A stretch of 30,730 bases of DNA from Chrysochromulina tobinii (taxonomy: Eukaryota; Haptophyta; Prymnesiales; Chrysochromulinaceae): NCBI GenBank assembly GCA_001275005.1, contig JWZX01003384.1, positions 1 to 30,730 on the forward strand, given 5' to 3'. The translations under genes were made by a program, and so were the position numbers. Below, in pieces: positions 17,020 through 25,354 of this stretch (the first letter of the stretch is position 1; each line of letters starts with the position of its first letter). Below the pieces are notes generated by a model. It did not search any database. It was given only the letters and a program-made list of their open reading frames with translations, and was not told where the DNA came from.

Positions 17020-18045
17020 ATGACATTGCGACCTGGCCCCCGTCGACTTCGACCGTTACGTTCTTCCCTTGATCTCGCGCCGCGACGAGAGAGGAGATCA
17101 CGAGTGTCGAGGAGGTACCATTGTATGAATATGCGAATCGGCCCGATTATGACCCGCCGAGTGGCGCTCGCGCTGGCAACGTTCGCCGCCTCGTCGCCGC
17201 TGCATGCCCCACTGCTCGCACTGCCAGCGAGCGCCGCCGGCGCCCCGAGTGACGATGTTTTGCGCAAGCTCTCCCGAGTGCCCGTGTTTGTGGTGACCAA
17301 TAGCAAGGATGCGCCGTACTTGACCGAGGTGGATGAGCAGTCGCGCCGCTCCGGCTTCTTCTACCTCGGGCCACAGGAGGCGCTCGCCGCACTCAATGAC
17401 ATCAAGGCCTTTGATCCGAAAGCCTCGCTTTCCGTTGTGAGCCTGGAATCCGTATACTTTGACATCTCCAAATCGGCAGTCGAGGCAGCTTCGGCGCCGC
17501 AGCCCACGGCGGGCACCTCGACGGATCTGCGCCTTTTCCGCCTGCGGCCGCTGCAAGATTCCGCCGCGCTCGCCGACCGCGAGAAAGACGCTACGCTCAA
17601 ACCGGACGACGTGCCGCTCTACTATGACGTCTCACTCTTGCTCACTGTCGACGGTACAGCGCAACGGCCGTACTTTTTCCGGCTGCAGGATCTGAAGAGG
17701 ACGTACGAGCAGCAGAGCGGCAAGAAGCTTGCCAATTTGCCGTCGTTAAGCGTCACCACGCTCGACGCACTCGTGCAGTCGCTGCAGGCGGGCGACAAGT
17801 CAGCCATGCAGCCGTCGGCGCTGCTGGTTGCGGCCTCCGAGGCGGCAGCCGTTGTGGAGCGTATGAGCGCCGGGAGCACGAGCAGCCTGGGCGGCGCCCA
17901 GGGTGATGGCGCCCAGGGTGGCAGAGTCCAGGGTGTCGGCGCTGAGGCACAGCCGCGAGGACTGCCTGAAGCTCCGAAGAGTCTGGGTGACAGCGGCGAT
18001 GATCCTTTCTATCTGAACGTGCCCTTTGGAGGTGGCAAGATTTGA
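17020..18045 (+). CDS. Tic22-like plastid protein import component
   Basis: 341 aa from ATG 17020, or 306 aa from ATG 17125. Residues following PASAAGA match the Tic22 family: DDVLRKLSRVPVFVVTNSKD, GFFYLGPQEALAALNDIK, DVPLYYDVSLLLTVDG, PYFFRLQDLKRTYEQQSGKK. Tic22 works in the space between plastid envelope membranes, escorting preproteins from the outer to the inner translocon. The N-terminus is Arg-rich and then hydrophobic (RRVALALATFAASSPL), which could be a signal plus transit peptide; starting at 17125 or 17146 would put the hydrophobic part first, as a complex-plastid leader needs. The C-terminal tail has a GGAQGDGAQGG-type repeat. The call is firm; the start is not. Confidence 0.85.
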   Translation: MTLRPGPRRLRPLRSSLDLAPRRERRSRVSRRYHCMNMRIGPIMTRRVALALATFAASSPLHAPLLALPASAAGAPSDDVLRKLSRVPVFVVTNSKDAPYLTEVDEQSRRSGFFYLGPQEALAALNDIKAFDPKASLSVVSLESVYFDISKSAVEAASAPQPTAGTSTDLRLFRLRPLQDSAALADREKDATLKPDDVPLYYDVSLLLTVDGTAQRPYFFRLQDLKRTYEQQSGKKLANLPSLSVTTLDALVQSLQAGDKSAMQPSALLVAASEAAAVVERMSAGSTSSLGGAQGDGAQGGRVQGVGAEAQPRGLPEAPKSLGDSGDDPFYLNVPFGGGKI

Positions 18046-18257
18046 AAGAAAGTGAAAGAAAGTAGCTTTTGTGTGTGTGCTCGAGCTGTTCATAAGCGCC
18101 AAACGACACGCAGGCTGCAATCGCTTCCATCTATAGTTGCTGCACAAACAACGAAGTGCTATTTGCACGCGTGCAGCTTCTCGCAGGATACCGTCGTGCT
18201 GCATGCCCCACGCGATTCGAACGTACGTTTGGAGGTGTGCATGCCACGATGAGGGGT

Positions 18258-18518
18258 TCACAAATCGCTAGAGACTAAATTCTCGCACTTCCTTCGCATG
18301 TTTGCCGTCCGCGCCGCAAGCATGTCCATCGAATGCTGCACTTCCGCAAGCTTGGCGATGTATTCGGGGACCCGCGCAAAAACAGCGTCGACATTGTCGA
18401 TTAGCGACTGATCGGTCTGGTTACGGTGCCGAAGAACTGGCAGCAGCGCCGCTTGCCGAGCGCGGAGCGCCGCGAGCTCCGAGGTTAGATGCGCCGCGCT
18501 CGACAAAGGCTCCGCCAT
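18258..18518 (-). CDS. Pallidin-like BLOC-1 subunit (BLOC1S6 family)
   Basis: 86 aa from ATG 18518, the first ATG in a longer open frame. The second half (LIDNVDAVFARVPEYIAKLA then MDMLAARTANMRRKCENL) lines up with the conserved coiled-coil end of pallidin (ALFAEAKHYHAKL, MLMLHEKTSKLKKRALKL). Pallidin is a coiled-coil subunit of BLOC-1, which acts in endosome-to-lysosome-related-organelle sorting. The protein is about half the animal length and keeps only the C-terminal helical region. It converges with Tic22 (212 bp between stops). Recognition is by eye from a short stretch. Confidence 0.6.
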   Translation of the reverse strand: MAEPLSSAAHLTSELAALRARQAALLPVLRHRNQTDQSLIDNVDAVFARVPEYIAKLAEVQHSMDMLAARTANMRRKCENLVSSDL

Positions 18519-18567
18519 TTTCACGAGAGCTCCACACACACAGCAAAGTAGCCAAATAAGGATTCCA

Positions 18568-18652
18568 TGCGGTAAAAAGACACCGGGGGAGATTCGGGCA
18601 CACGGAGCACACAGACGAACCTCACAACCATCCCAACCCACCAACGTAGCAC
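18568..18652 (+). mobile_element. 85-bp insertion, GGTAAAAAG family, copy C
   Basis: It is flanked by the exact 10-bp direct repeat AAGGATTCCA (18558-18567 and 18653-18662). The head GCGGTAAAAAGACACCGGGG and the internal CACACAGACGAACCTCACAA match copy A. It lies about 50 bp upstream of the pallidin-like ATG. The clean flanks suggest a transposed short element. Confidence 0.6.
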
Positions 18653-18662
18653 AAGGATTCCA

Positions 18663-19209
18663 CGTGTTCCGGACTTGCACTTGGTTCCGGATTCTGTGAA
18701 AACCGCTTCATTTAACTTCATTCTTATGCTCATTGCTCATTCACAACGCGCTGGCACGGGTTGGGCGGTTGGGCACGGTCGCGCGGCGCGCGCGCGCGCG
18801 CGGCGACACACCCCGGGGGGCGAATCCCCTAAGAATGTAGAATCCGCCCCCCGGGTGGCGCGCTTTTGCGCGCGCTTAAGGCGCAGCGCCCGCGCCCAGC
18901 GTCGGCTTTCCCGCGGCGGGCGGCCGGGGCGTTGGAGGGCGGGCGACGAAAAACCTATTATATACGAACCGACTCGACGGAAAAAGTAACCGATACCATC
19001 ATCAACAGAGTGGAAGAGACAACACGTACGGCGGACCATAGGCTCGACCACTGGACCAGTGAGGCCGCCGCGGACACGGCGACGACGCTCTCTCAACGTC
19101 TCTCAAGCCTCATAGACCATCTAGCCATTCCTTATTGTCGCCGGGCTTCTGCGGTCGCGAAAAGTCGAGCGCGCATGGTCAAGTGCATGCAATGGCGTGT
19201 CATGAGTCA
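18663..19209. other. Intergenic with GC-rich hairpin
   Basis: The arms 18812-18822 and 18845-18855 (CCCGGGGGGCG and its complement) enclose a 22-nt loop, next to a GC dinucleotide run (18786-18802). An open frame over 18866-19228 lacks an early ATG and a recognisable domain. Confidence 0.55.
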
Positions 19210-19968
19210 TCAGTCAAAGCGCTTGTAGTGCGGGGCCGGGTGCGAGTCTGACTGACTGTTGGGGAGCGCATTCGACTCTCGTTGGCAGTGACTCACATAG
19301 CCGAAGTCGCCGGGCTTCTTGGCATCCTTCGAGTTCCTGCTGCCGTCGCCAAAGTTTTGAAAGCGACCGGTGGTGCCCCGGTCACCCTTCTCGAAGAGTG
19401 CGCGCCCGCCCGCGCCGCCAGTGAAGTCGATGTCATCCACGTTGCGCCCCACACGGTTATTAGTGCCGTCGCGCACGCCGCCCTTCATCGCCTTGGAGGC
19501 AGAAGCCACGCCGAGGCTGAGCAACTTCTTCTCAAGCTCCACCGAGCTGACCTCGGTGCACGTGTTACGTGCCCAGATCTGCGTCGTCGGGAAGCTCACG
19601 ATGCCACGAGCGCTGCAGATGGTAGGTGCAACATCTCGGTCGATTTGAAGCACGATGAGCGGAGAACCGCCGTACAGGGTCGAAGTCGAGTACGTCTCCG
19701 CTACCCGCTTCACGAGCCCGCTCGCAAAGCTATCTTGGAACGACGTACGCGGCCATTCCCTTGAGGGCGTGTCCCAAGACGAAGATGCGCCCGAGGGGTC
19801 AACCGGGTCTTCAAAATGTATCACGACGATTGCGTTTGAGTTGGCAGTTTGCCGAATGAGTGCCTCAAGAGAAACATTGTCATCGACAGTACGCAAACTG
19901 CAACTTACGGGGCCAGAGCGGGGCACCGGGCGCAGCAAGGAGCTGGTGAGGAGAAGAGCCACGAGCAT
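19210..19968 (-). CDS. Secreted or organelle-targeted thioredoxin-fold protein without CxxC
   Basis: 252 aa from ATG 19968 (an upstream GTG in frame is not used here). MLVALLLTSSLLRPVPRSGP is a good signal peptide. Residues about 45-165 look thioredoxin-like: NAIVVIHFEDP (central strand), LIVLQIDRDVAPTICSARGI, then VSFPTTQIWARN with the cis-Pro position. No CxxC redox pair is present, so a redox role is doubtful; a chaperone or binding role is possible. The rest is Gly/Asn/Asp-rich and unrecognised. A strong donor (GTGAGT, 19296) and acceptor (19252) bound a 45-nt in-frame segment, so a spliced form would lack 15 residues near the C-terminus. Confidence 0.6.
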   Translation of the reverse strand: MLVALLLTSSLLRPVPRSGPVSCSLRTVDDNVSLEALIRQTANSNAIVVIHFEDPVDPSGASSSWDTPSREWPRTSFQDSFASGLVKRVAETYSTSTLYGGSPLIVLQIDRDVAPTICSARGIVSFPTTQIWARNTCTEVSSVELEKKLLSLGVASASKAMKGGVRDGTNNRVGRNVDDIDFTGGAGGRALFEKGDRGTTGRFQNFGDGSRNSKDAKKPGDFGYVSHCQRESNALPNSQSDSHPAPHYKRFD

Positions 19969-20665
19969 GCTGGGCCGATGCACGACGCCTGGCTCCGCTG
20001 CTCGTGTGTGTCAGTGAACGGGGCGAGCGCTCCGTTTCACGAGAGGCTCCCCCGAGACCACCGAGACCCTTAGCTCCCTCAGACTCGAGGAGTCCACAGA
20101 AAGAGAAGCTCAGAGTGACAAGTCATATTACAAGTAGCAAGACGGCCGGTTCGCGTCGAGAAAATAACGAGATACGAGAAAAGCGAGGTGGTTCAATTAT
20201 TGTGAGTCGGAGGTGAGTTTTATCTAAGGTAAGCTTGGAAGTGGATTAAAAAAAATTAAATACGTATCGTGCGCGTGGTCTGAACACAAAGCTGAAACAG
20301 TGAAATCCTTGAAAATTCAATGTCGAATGTGACATACAAATGTGAAAATTGCAAAATTCCAACTAACTTGTTCTGAAAATGTTCAACATACAAAGCGCTC
20401 CGGAAGTGCCACCACTGACGCCATCACAGTGTACGCCCCCAGTACATGCCGCGACATGGCCATAGGCCAACGGGGACTTGCCATGGTTGTGCTGACAACT
20501 GCTGATTTGCACCAATTAGTTTTCCACAACATCTCCATGCAATGTGTTCATCTTTCATGCAGGAGCGCGAAGACGCCGCCCTAGGAACATCCTACGTAGC
20601 TGCTCCGCCGAGTGCCACAGAGTGTGAGCGCTGTCGGCCTCGCCATGTGGGTGGAAGAGCATGCC
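19969..20665. other. Intergenic, AT-richer, no supported gene
   Basis: Upstream region of the thioredoxin-fold gene. Positions 20100-20400 are clearly lower in GC than the genes around, with A-rich runs (20249-20260). Frames are short and without motifs. Confidence 0.5.
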
Positions 20666-21046
20666 CTAGAACGTGCCACCCCATACAAAGCCGTTCGGCG
20701 CCAACAGCTCCGGCTCCGGCTCTGGAGGCGTCGCCTCGGCTCCCGAAGGCTCTCCTGCATGACCGGCGGCGGCGGGCGCGCCATCGCGCGAGAGATTGGT
20801 GATTTCCTCGTATATGACATCTTTGGTGCGACCTTTGCCCGTTGTCTTTATGTCGAGGCCTTGCTCAGCAATGAAGGCTCGCATCTCAGCGATGGTGCTC
20901 GATGCATCGATGGGCAGACCGGCGGCAAGGTGGCACCCTTGGCAGCGTAGCACGACCGGTAGCGGCGAATGGAATCGGCCGATGACGAAGCCACTCGCCG
21001 TTGCGGCGCAGAGGATTGCCGCCATCAAGTGATAAAGATGACGCAT
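20666..21046 (-). CDS. Small secreted or plastid-targeted protein with SAP-like motif
   Basis: 126 aa, intronless. The N-terminus MRHLYHLMAAILCAATASGF is a signal peptide ending in an ASGF context, similar to the ASAFAP-type cleavage site of plastid proteins in algae with secondary red plastids. The mature part has a CQGC pair and TIAEMRAFIAEQGLDIKTTG followed by KGRTKDVIYEEI, close to the SAP helix-turn-helix pattern (two helices, GL, basic turn). The tail is Pro/Glu-rich. SAP motifs bind nucleic acid, so a plastid nucleoid role is conceivable, but that is inference. The gene is divergent from the DnaJ gene. Confidence 0.6.
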   Translation of the reverse strand: MRHLYHLMAAILCAATASGFVIGRFHSPLPVVLRCQGCHLAAGLPIDASSTIAEMRAFIAEQGLDIKTTGKGRTKDVIYEEITNLSRDGAPAAAGHAGEPSGAEATPPEPEPELLAPNGFVWGGTF

Positions 21047-21290
21047 CTTCGTTCAACACGGCGCATCTTCGTTTCAGTTTAAGTCAAGTCAAGTCAAGTC
21101 AAGTCAAGTCAAGTCAAGTCAAGTCAAGTCAAGTCAAGTCAAGTCAAGTCAAGTCAAGTGTAAGTTCTTTCCTCAACCATTCGACTGAGGGGGAAACGAC
21201 GACCCCAGCGTGTGCGAGCCAAATTCCAATGTTCGCGTGAATGAAGACGATTCACAGATCACATTCACATCTCACATCGCCTTTTTTGCC
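21047..21290. promoter_or_regulatory. Divergent intergenic region with pentamer array
   Basis: This spacer of 244 bp lies between the SAP-like and DnaJ start codons. It contains a 75-bp AAGTC array in its first half and a short upstream frame in its last 50 bp. The 5' UTRs or core promoters of both genes must lie here. Confidence 0.5.
21081..21160 (+). repeat. (AAGTC)15 microsatellite
   Basis: Fifteen perfect AAGTC units run from 21081 to 21155, followed by one AAGTG. The array starts 34 bp upstream of the SAP-like ATG on the minus strand. Confidence 0.98.
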
Positions 21291-21294
21291 ATGA
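21241..21294 (+). CDS. Upstream ORF overlapping the DnaJ start
   Basis: A 17-codon frame starts at ATG 21241 and ends in TGA 21292-21294, overlapping the DnaJ ATG at 21291 as ATGA. If transcribed in the leader, ribosomes would terminate on the main start, a layout that allows reinitiation control. Transcript evidence is needed to show that it lies in the mRNA. Confidence 0.4.
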   Translation: MKTIHRSHSHLTSPFLP

Positions 21295-22301
21295 AGCAGC
21301 GTTCGCCATACGATTCGCTAGGCCTCCCACCCGATGCGGGCGAGGACGACATCAAGCGCAGTTTCCGTCGGCTGGCGCTAAAACTTCACCCGGACAAGCA
21401 GACGGGCACGAGCGAGGAGCGCGAGATTGCCGAGCGCCAGTTCAAGGAGGTAAACGCTGCGTACTCGGTGCTCTCGGACCCGGAGCGACGCCAGCGCTAC
21501 GATCAAACGGGTAGGCTCAACGACGACGACGACGACGACGACGACGAGCGTTTCAACTGCAGCAGCCGCCGGCGCGCTGGCGGCAGCTCTGCCGCCGCCG
21601 ATTCGAGCATGTACATGAGCATAGACGAGTTGATGTCGCTCACGTTTGGCACGCGGCGCCGGCGCTACGCGCTTCTCTCCGAGGACCGGCTCATCCTTCT
21701 CGTCCTCTTCAACCTGCCCGCCCTCGTGATCCTCTTTGCTGGCGCGAGCGCACCGTCTGCCTACCTCGCAAGCTATGCGGACGCGACTGTTGCGCCCTTC
21801 CGTCTGCAAGCGGATGCGACATACGCACACGAGCGGCGCACCGCCGGCGCCGCCGTTGCCTACTTTCTTCCCACCGACACAGCCACCCTCGTCAACTCCG
21901 ACGCGCAGGCGCGCAAGCTCATCGAAGCGGCCGTCGAGAGCCTCGATGCCGAGAAGCAGCGCGCCGCGTGCGACGCGCAGCTGCGTCAGAAGCAGCTAGC
22001 AACTAACGAGGCGCGGCGCCGGCCCAAGGGCCCCGAACGCGAGCAGCACGTGAGTGCAGCCGAGGCGCTCCTCACGCCCGCGTGCGACGCTCTCAAGGCC
22101 AAGTATGGCGAGAAGCGCTCAGCCTCCGAGGCGTTCAAGGCCAAGGTGGCCGAGGGAGCGCTGCCGCATGGGGCAGGGCACGTGTGGAGGGTGAAGACGG
22201 CTGCCGAGCGCTCATCCGAGACCGTCCAGTGGACCACCAACACCGGCACCGACGGCGCTGTTCCAGTGGTCCAGACGCATGCCGCAGCGGCGGCGGCATG
22301 A
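21291..22301 (+). CDS. DnaJ (Hsp40) membrane protein, DNAJB12/B14-like
   Basis: 336 aa. The J domain occupies about residues 5-72 (YDSLGLPPDAGEDDIKRSFR, HPD at 33-35, VNAAYSVLSDPERRQRYDQT) and would stimulate Hsp70. An Asp run (about residues 78-85) and a disordered stretch follow. A single hydrophobic segment LILLVLFNLPALVILFAGAS fits a membrane anchor. The region after it (ATYAHERRTAGAAVAYFLPT) resembles the DUF1977 end of ER-anchored DNAJB12/B14, which act in ER-associated degradation. The last about 120 residues are charged and helical (LRQKQLATNEARRRPKGPER). ATG 21291 is chosen because the J domain begins at once; the open frame upstream has no ATG. Confidence 0.85.
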   Translation: MKQRSPYDSLGLPPDAGEDDIKRSFRRLALKLHPDKQTGTSEEREIAERQFKEVNAAYSVLSDPERRQRYDQTGRLNDDDDDDDDERFNCSSRRRAGGSSAAADSSMYMSIDELMSLTFGTRRRRYALLSEDRLILLVLFNLPALVILFAGASAPSAYLASYADATVAPFRLQADATYAHERRTAGAAVAYFLPTDTATLVNSDAQARKLIEAAVESLDAEKQRAACDAQLRQKQLATNEARRRPKGPEREQHVSAAEALLTPACDALKAKYGEKRSASEAFKAKVAEGALPHGAGHVWRVKTAAERSSETVQWTTNTGTDGAVPVVQTHAAAAAA

Positions 22302-23079
22302 CGCCCAGCGCGCCCGCGTCTTCTCGCGGTCGTGGGCCGGATAAGTACCGGACGCTTTCCGGCCTCCTGTGTACTCCTGTACTCACTGATGATCCTCCAG
22401 ACTCGTTAACGGACTTTCATTGTTAGACTCGCGGCCACCGCACAACGGTCAACTTTCCGCATAACACACAACACACCACACAGTAGTAGCACTGCGCCGG
22501 CGCGCGCACCCATTCGGAACGGAGCGACACCCGGCGCGGGGGCGATGACCGGACGCGATGTCACGATGTGACAGCCGTCGACCGCGCCCGGGGGGCGGGG
22601 CGCGGCGGCGCGGCGGCCGGCGCGGGGCCCGCCATTACCACTCATCGGTTTGTGCGATGTTGACGGGGGGGTCGCGATATCGTGAGATTCCACGATATCG
22701 TAGCCCCCGCCCAGGACAACCGTCACATTCCCGTAGAGTGCTATGCGGCGGGCGCCCGGGACGGGAATCGGGATGCCGACTGGGCCGGGGTCTGTCTGCG
22801 CCCGCGGATCGCATTTAACATTAAAAGCGCGCGTTCTTGCCAGTGCGGCCGAGTGTGTTCCGAAACTACGTCCATACTACAAACTTCAAATAAATAATAA
22901 TTTCCGACAGCTCTCGGGCGGCGGTAATTTTAACGGTTATTTATTTGTTGCGTTTTGGCGGGCAGCTAGCGGGCAGCACGCCGCCACCCCAGGGGGGCGG
23001 CCACGCGTCGAGGCCTCCCGGGCTCCGCCAGTCCGCCACACACCCACGCACCACAGTTGCTGCGGTATCGGATCGGGGC
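22302..23079. other. Intergenic, converging 3' ends, with hairpin
   Basis: No supported gene. A perfect 10-bp inverted repeat (CGATATCGTG, 6-nt loop) lies at 22675-22700. A very GC-rich block (22575-22640) is followed by an AT-rich one (22810-22950). Confidence 0.5.
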
Positions 23080-25038
23080 CTACGGGAGAGAAGCCACACG
23101 TGTCCCGCTGTGTACTATCTTCTTTTGACCAACCCTGGCTTCTCCTGCCTGCCATCCTTGGTCTTGGCACTGCCTCCTCTCGAGCTCACGCACGAGCCCT
23201 ACGTTGAGGACGTGATAGATGCCCGACGCGGGTCGGAAGTGGTACGCGTCAACGAACGAGTCGCTCCGATTCAATTTGCCGCTTCGCTCGAGCAGCGCAG
23301 TGGAGTCCAGCAGGATGTCGTGCGCAAACGTCCGACGCGCCTTGGCCTCGAAAGCGGCCACACGCTGCCGATGGGCAGGGGTGTCGACGTCTGGGCGCGC
23401 TGGCGTGGTCGTCTTGTACACGATGCACGGAGCGATGCCAGCAGCAGAGCGTCGCACAGCCTCGAGGTCGAGGCCGTCCACCGGGTGCAGCCCAGCGTTG
23501 AGCACGATCACCGATGGCTGCAGGCGAGCGACGACCGTGTCGAGGAGGCCTTCTAACTTGGCGTGCTGCCAGAGAGATTGGTTCCAAGTCGCGGCGCTCA
23601 GGACGGGGGCCGCAGGGTGCCATTGCCACAGGTTGCCGCTCTTGGGAAGGTGCCCAGAAACGGGGCTCGAACCAAAGACATTAAAAAAGGCCACCTGCAA
23701 GCTGCTGCTGCCGCTCTCCGTAGCGGTATGCCGTCCGTGTGCAGCAGCATCGGCTTCAGCGTAGCGATAGAGGCGGTTCTCGCAGATCTTATCGGGACGA
23801 AACGTCACGCTGCGCCCCGCGCGGTAGCAGTCGCACGCCTCGCAGGGATGCAGCTCGCTGGTCGTGTGGTTCATAAAGGCCAGCCATGTTGCAAACGATA
23901 AGGCTGTGAGTGGGTTCCGCTGGGCCCTGTGCTCAAAGTCACGGCTGCCAAAGTGCAGCGTGAAGACGAGGTCGAGGTACTGGTAGCGCGTCAGCGAATC
24001 TCCGATGAAGACGATGGTCACATTCGGGGGAAGACACACGCCGGGCTCTATGCATCCGAAGCGCAGTGCGGCGCTCGCGGGCTCCTGGGGCGGTGGCAGT
24101 GCTTGTTGCAGGCGCCGCCGTGGCTCAGTGCGCGGGCAGCAGCAGCTGGCAAGTTCCTGAAGAGCGTATCGAACGGACGAGCGCATCGTCGCATTTGGCG
24201 ACGCTCGCGCTGCTTCGAGACACTCGGCACATGTCGGGGCACGGCCGGCCGTGAGCAAGCTTGCAACGAGCCCTTTGAACGAGGGCTGGTTGCCATGTAC
24301 GACCCAACATGACTCGTTGCATGCGTGCATCTGCCTGAACCTGCGGTCGTGCCAAAAGTACACCGACAGCTGCCGATTGCAGCCGCAAGGCAGCACGTGC
24401 ACGAGCGGCGCCCAGCGGCCCGCTTGCAAGCTGGAGTACAGCGTTTGGTCGCCTAGTCGGGCGTTGCCCGACTTTCTCAGGCACTGCTGGTGGACGCAGT
24501 CGAGCAGCGCCTGCGCGTACAAAGCGCTACGGCGCATGCGATCCAAGTCCAAGAGCTGCACGCCGCCATTCGTCCCGGTCGCACCAAGGGACCGTGCATA
24601 GACGGGTGACTGGGCGCGGGCAACTCCGAGTACGGCATCGCTTACAAATCGATCAAACTGTTGCCAGAGGACCTCGGTCGCGTTGCTCAGCAGCACAGTG
24701 TCAGTGTCAAGGACAAGCACTCGGCGCATTGGGAGTAACTTGTGGAGTAGCGGCTTGTACAGAAATGCACCCGCGAGATTGGTGGCGCACGTGGACGCTT
24801 GACACTGCTGAGTCAGATTGGCGTGCATCGAGATGGCGTCGGATGGCATAGTTGACACCAAGTGTTGCGTGGCCCACCGGCTTGCCGTCCGTTTCACTCG
24901 ATCCGTCACCAAATGAAAGCGTAGGTTTGTGTTCTCTCTTCGGAGGTGAGCGGCATGGCGTTCGGCCAACTCTTCTTGACAACGGCCGACGCACACGTAT
25001 GCTACGTCACGGCCGGCCGCTTCGGCGTCGACGGCCAT
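23080..25038 (-). CDS. Fusion of GT8 xylosyltransferase-like and SGNH (PC-esterase-like) domains
   Basis: One intronless 652-aa frame. Residues about 10-260 resemble GT8 xyloside/glucoside xylosyltransferases (GXYLT/XXYLT): DVAYVCVGRCQEELAERHAA, metal-binding DTD (111-113) in RRVLVLDTDTVLL, TGTNGGVQLLDLDRMRR (from 154), GDQTLYSSL (from 196) and WVVHGNQPSFKG. After a Pro-rich link, residues about 325-625 resemble PC-esterase/TBL-type SGNH enzymes: NVTIVFIGDSLTRYQ (GDS, Ser348), VIVLNAGLH (from 511) and DAYHF with the DxxH pair Asp597/His600. Such enzymes add or remove acetyl groups on glycans. The fusion could build and O-acetylate the same glycan. No signal anchor is seen at ATG 25038, although such enzymes normally act in the Golgi; a missing 5' exon is possible. 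Confidence 0.8.
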   Translation of the reverse strand: MAVDAEAAGRDVAYVCVGRCQEELAERHAAHLRRENTNLRFHLVTDRVKRTASRWATQHLVSTMPSDAISMHANLTQQCQASTCATNLAGAFLYKPLLHKLLPMRRVLVLDTDTVLLSNATEVLWQQFDRFVSDAVLGVARAQSPVYARSLGATGTNGGVQLLDLDRMRRSALYAQALLDCVHQQCLRKSGNARLGDQTLYSSLQAGRWAPLVHVLPCGCNRQLSVYFWHDRRFRQMHACNESCWVVHGNQPSFKGLVASLLTAGRAPTCAECLEAARASPNATMRSSVRYALQELASCCCPRTEPRRRLQQALPPPQEPASAALRFGCIEPGVCLPPNVTIVFIGDSLTRYQYLDLVFTLHFGSRDFEHRAQRNPLTALSFATWLAFMNHTTSELHPCEACDCYRAGRSVTFRPDKICENRLYRYAEADAAAHGRHTATESGSSSLQVAFFNVFGSSPVSGHLPKSGNLWQWHPAAPVLSAATWNQSLWQHAKLEGLLDTVVARLQPSVIVLNAGLHPVDGLDLEAVRRSAAGIAPCIVYKTTTPARPDVDTPAHRQRVAAFEAKARRTFAHDILLDSTALLERSGKLNRSDSFVDAYHFRPASGIYHVLNVGLVRELERRQCQDQGWQAGEARVGQKKIVHSGTRVASLP

Positions 25039-25354
25039 CGGAGGGAGGGGGAGTTCGCGTAAAAAAAAGGTTTCGAGACTCGAGGTGTGAACGTTATCAC
25101 TCGACGTTCACACCTCGAAGCACCGTGTGTAACGTTCTCGCGTCGTGGCGTGCGGACTTGGCGGTCGGGTTTCGCGCCATGGTTCGCGGCTTCGCGGATC
25201 GCCGCGCGGGTCCGACCCTGTGTTGTCGGTGTCAGTCCCCGCACTCCCGCTGTGAATATCTCTTGAATTCTCTGGTTCGATGTTACGTTTGATTTTACTT
25301 AGGAACCAAATTCCTCCCAAACTCCGAGGATCCCCGATCGCCGCTTGTCGCAGC
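25039..25354. promoter_or_regulatory. Upstream region of GT8-SGNH with 15-bp hairpin and shared motif
   Basis: The arms 25080-25094 and 25104-25118 (TCGAGGTGTGAACGT and its complement) are perfect, with a 9-nt loop. Within it, GTGTGAACGTTATCAC (25085-25100) differs by one base from the motif upstream of the S9 peptidase gene (9845-9860). It lies 47 bp before the GT8-SGNH ATG. No gene is seen in the rest. Confidence 0.55.

Noticed and set aside
18866-19228. Plus frame with an acidic, helical-looking middle (TEKVTDTIINRVEETTRTAD)
   Set aside because: It starts at TTG, lacks an early ATG and overlaps a GC-rich hairpin region; could be a hidden exon, but support is too weak.
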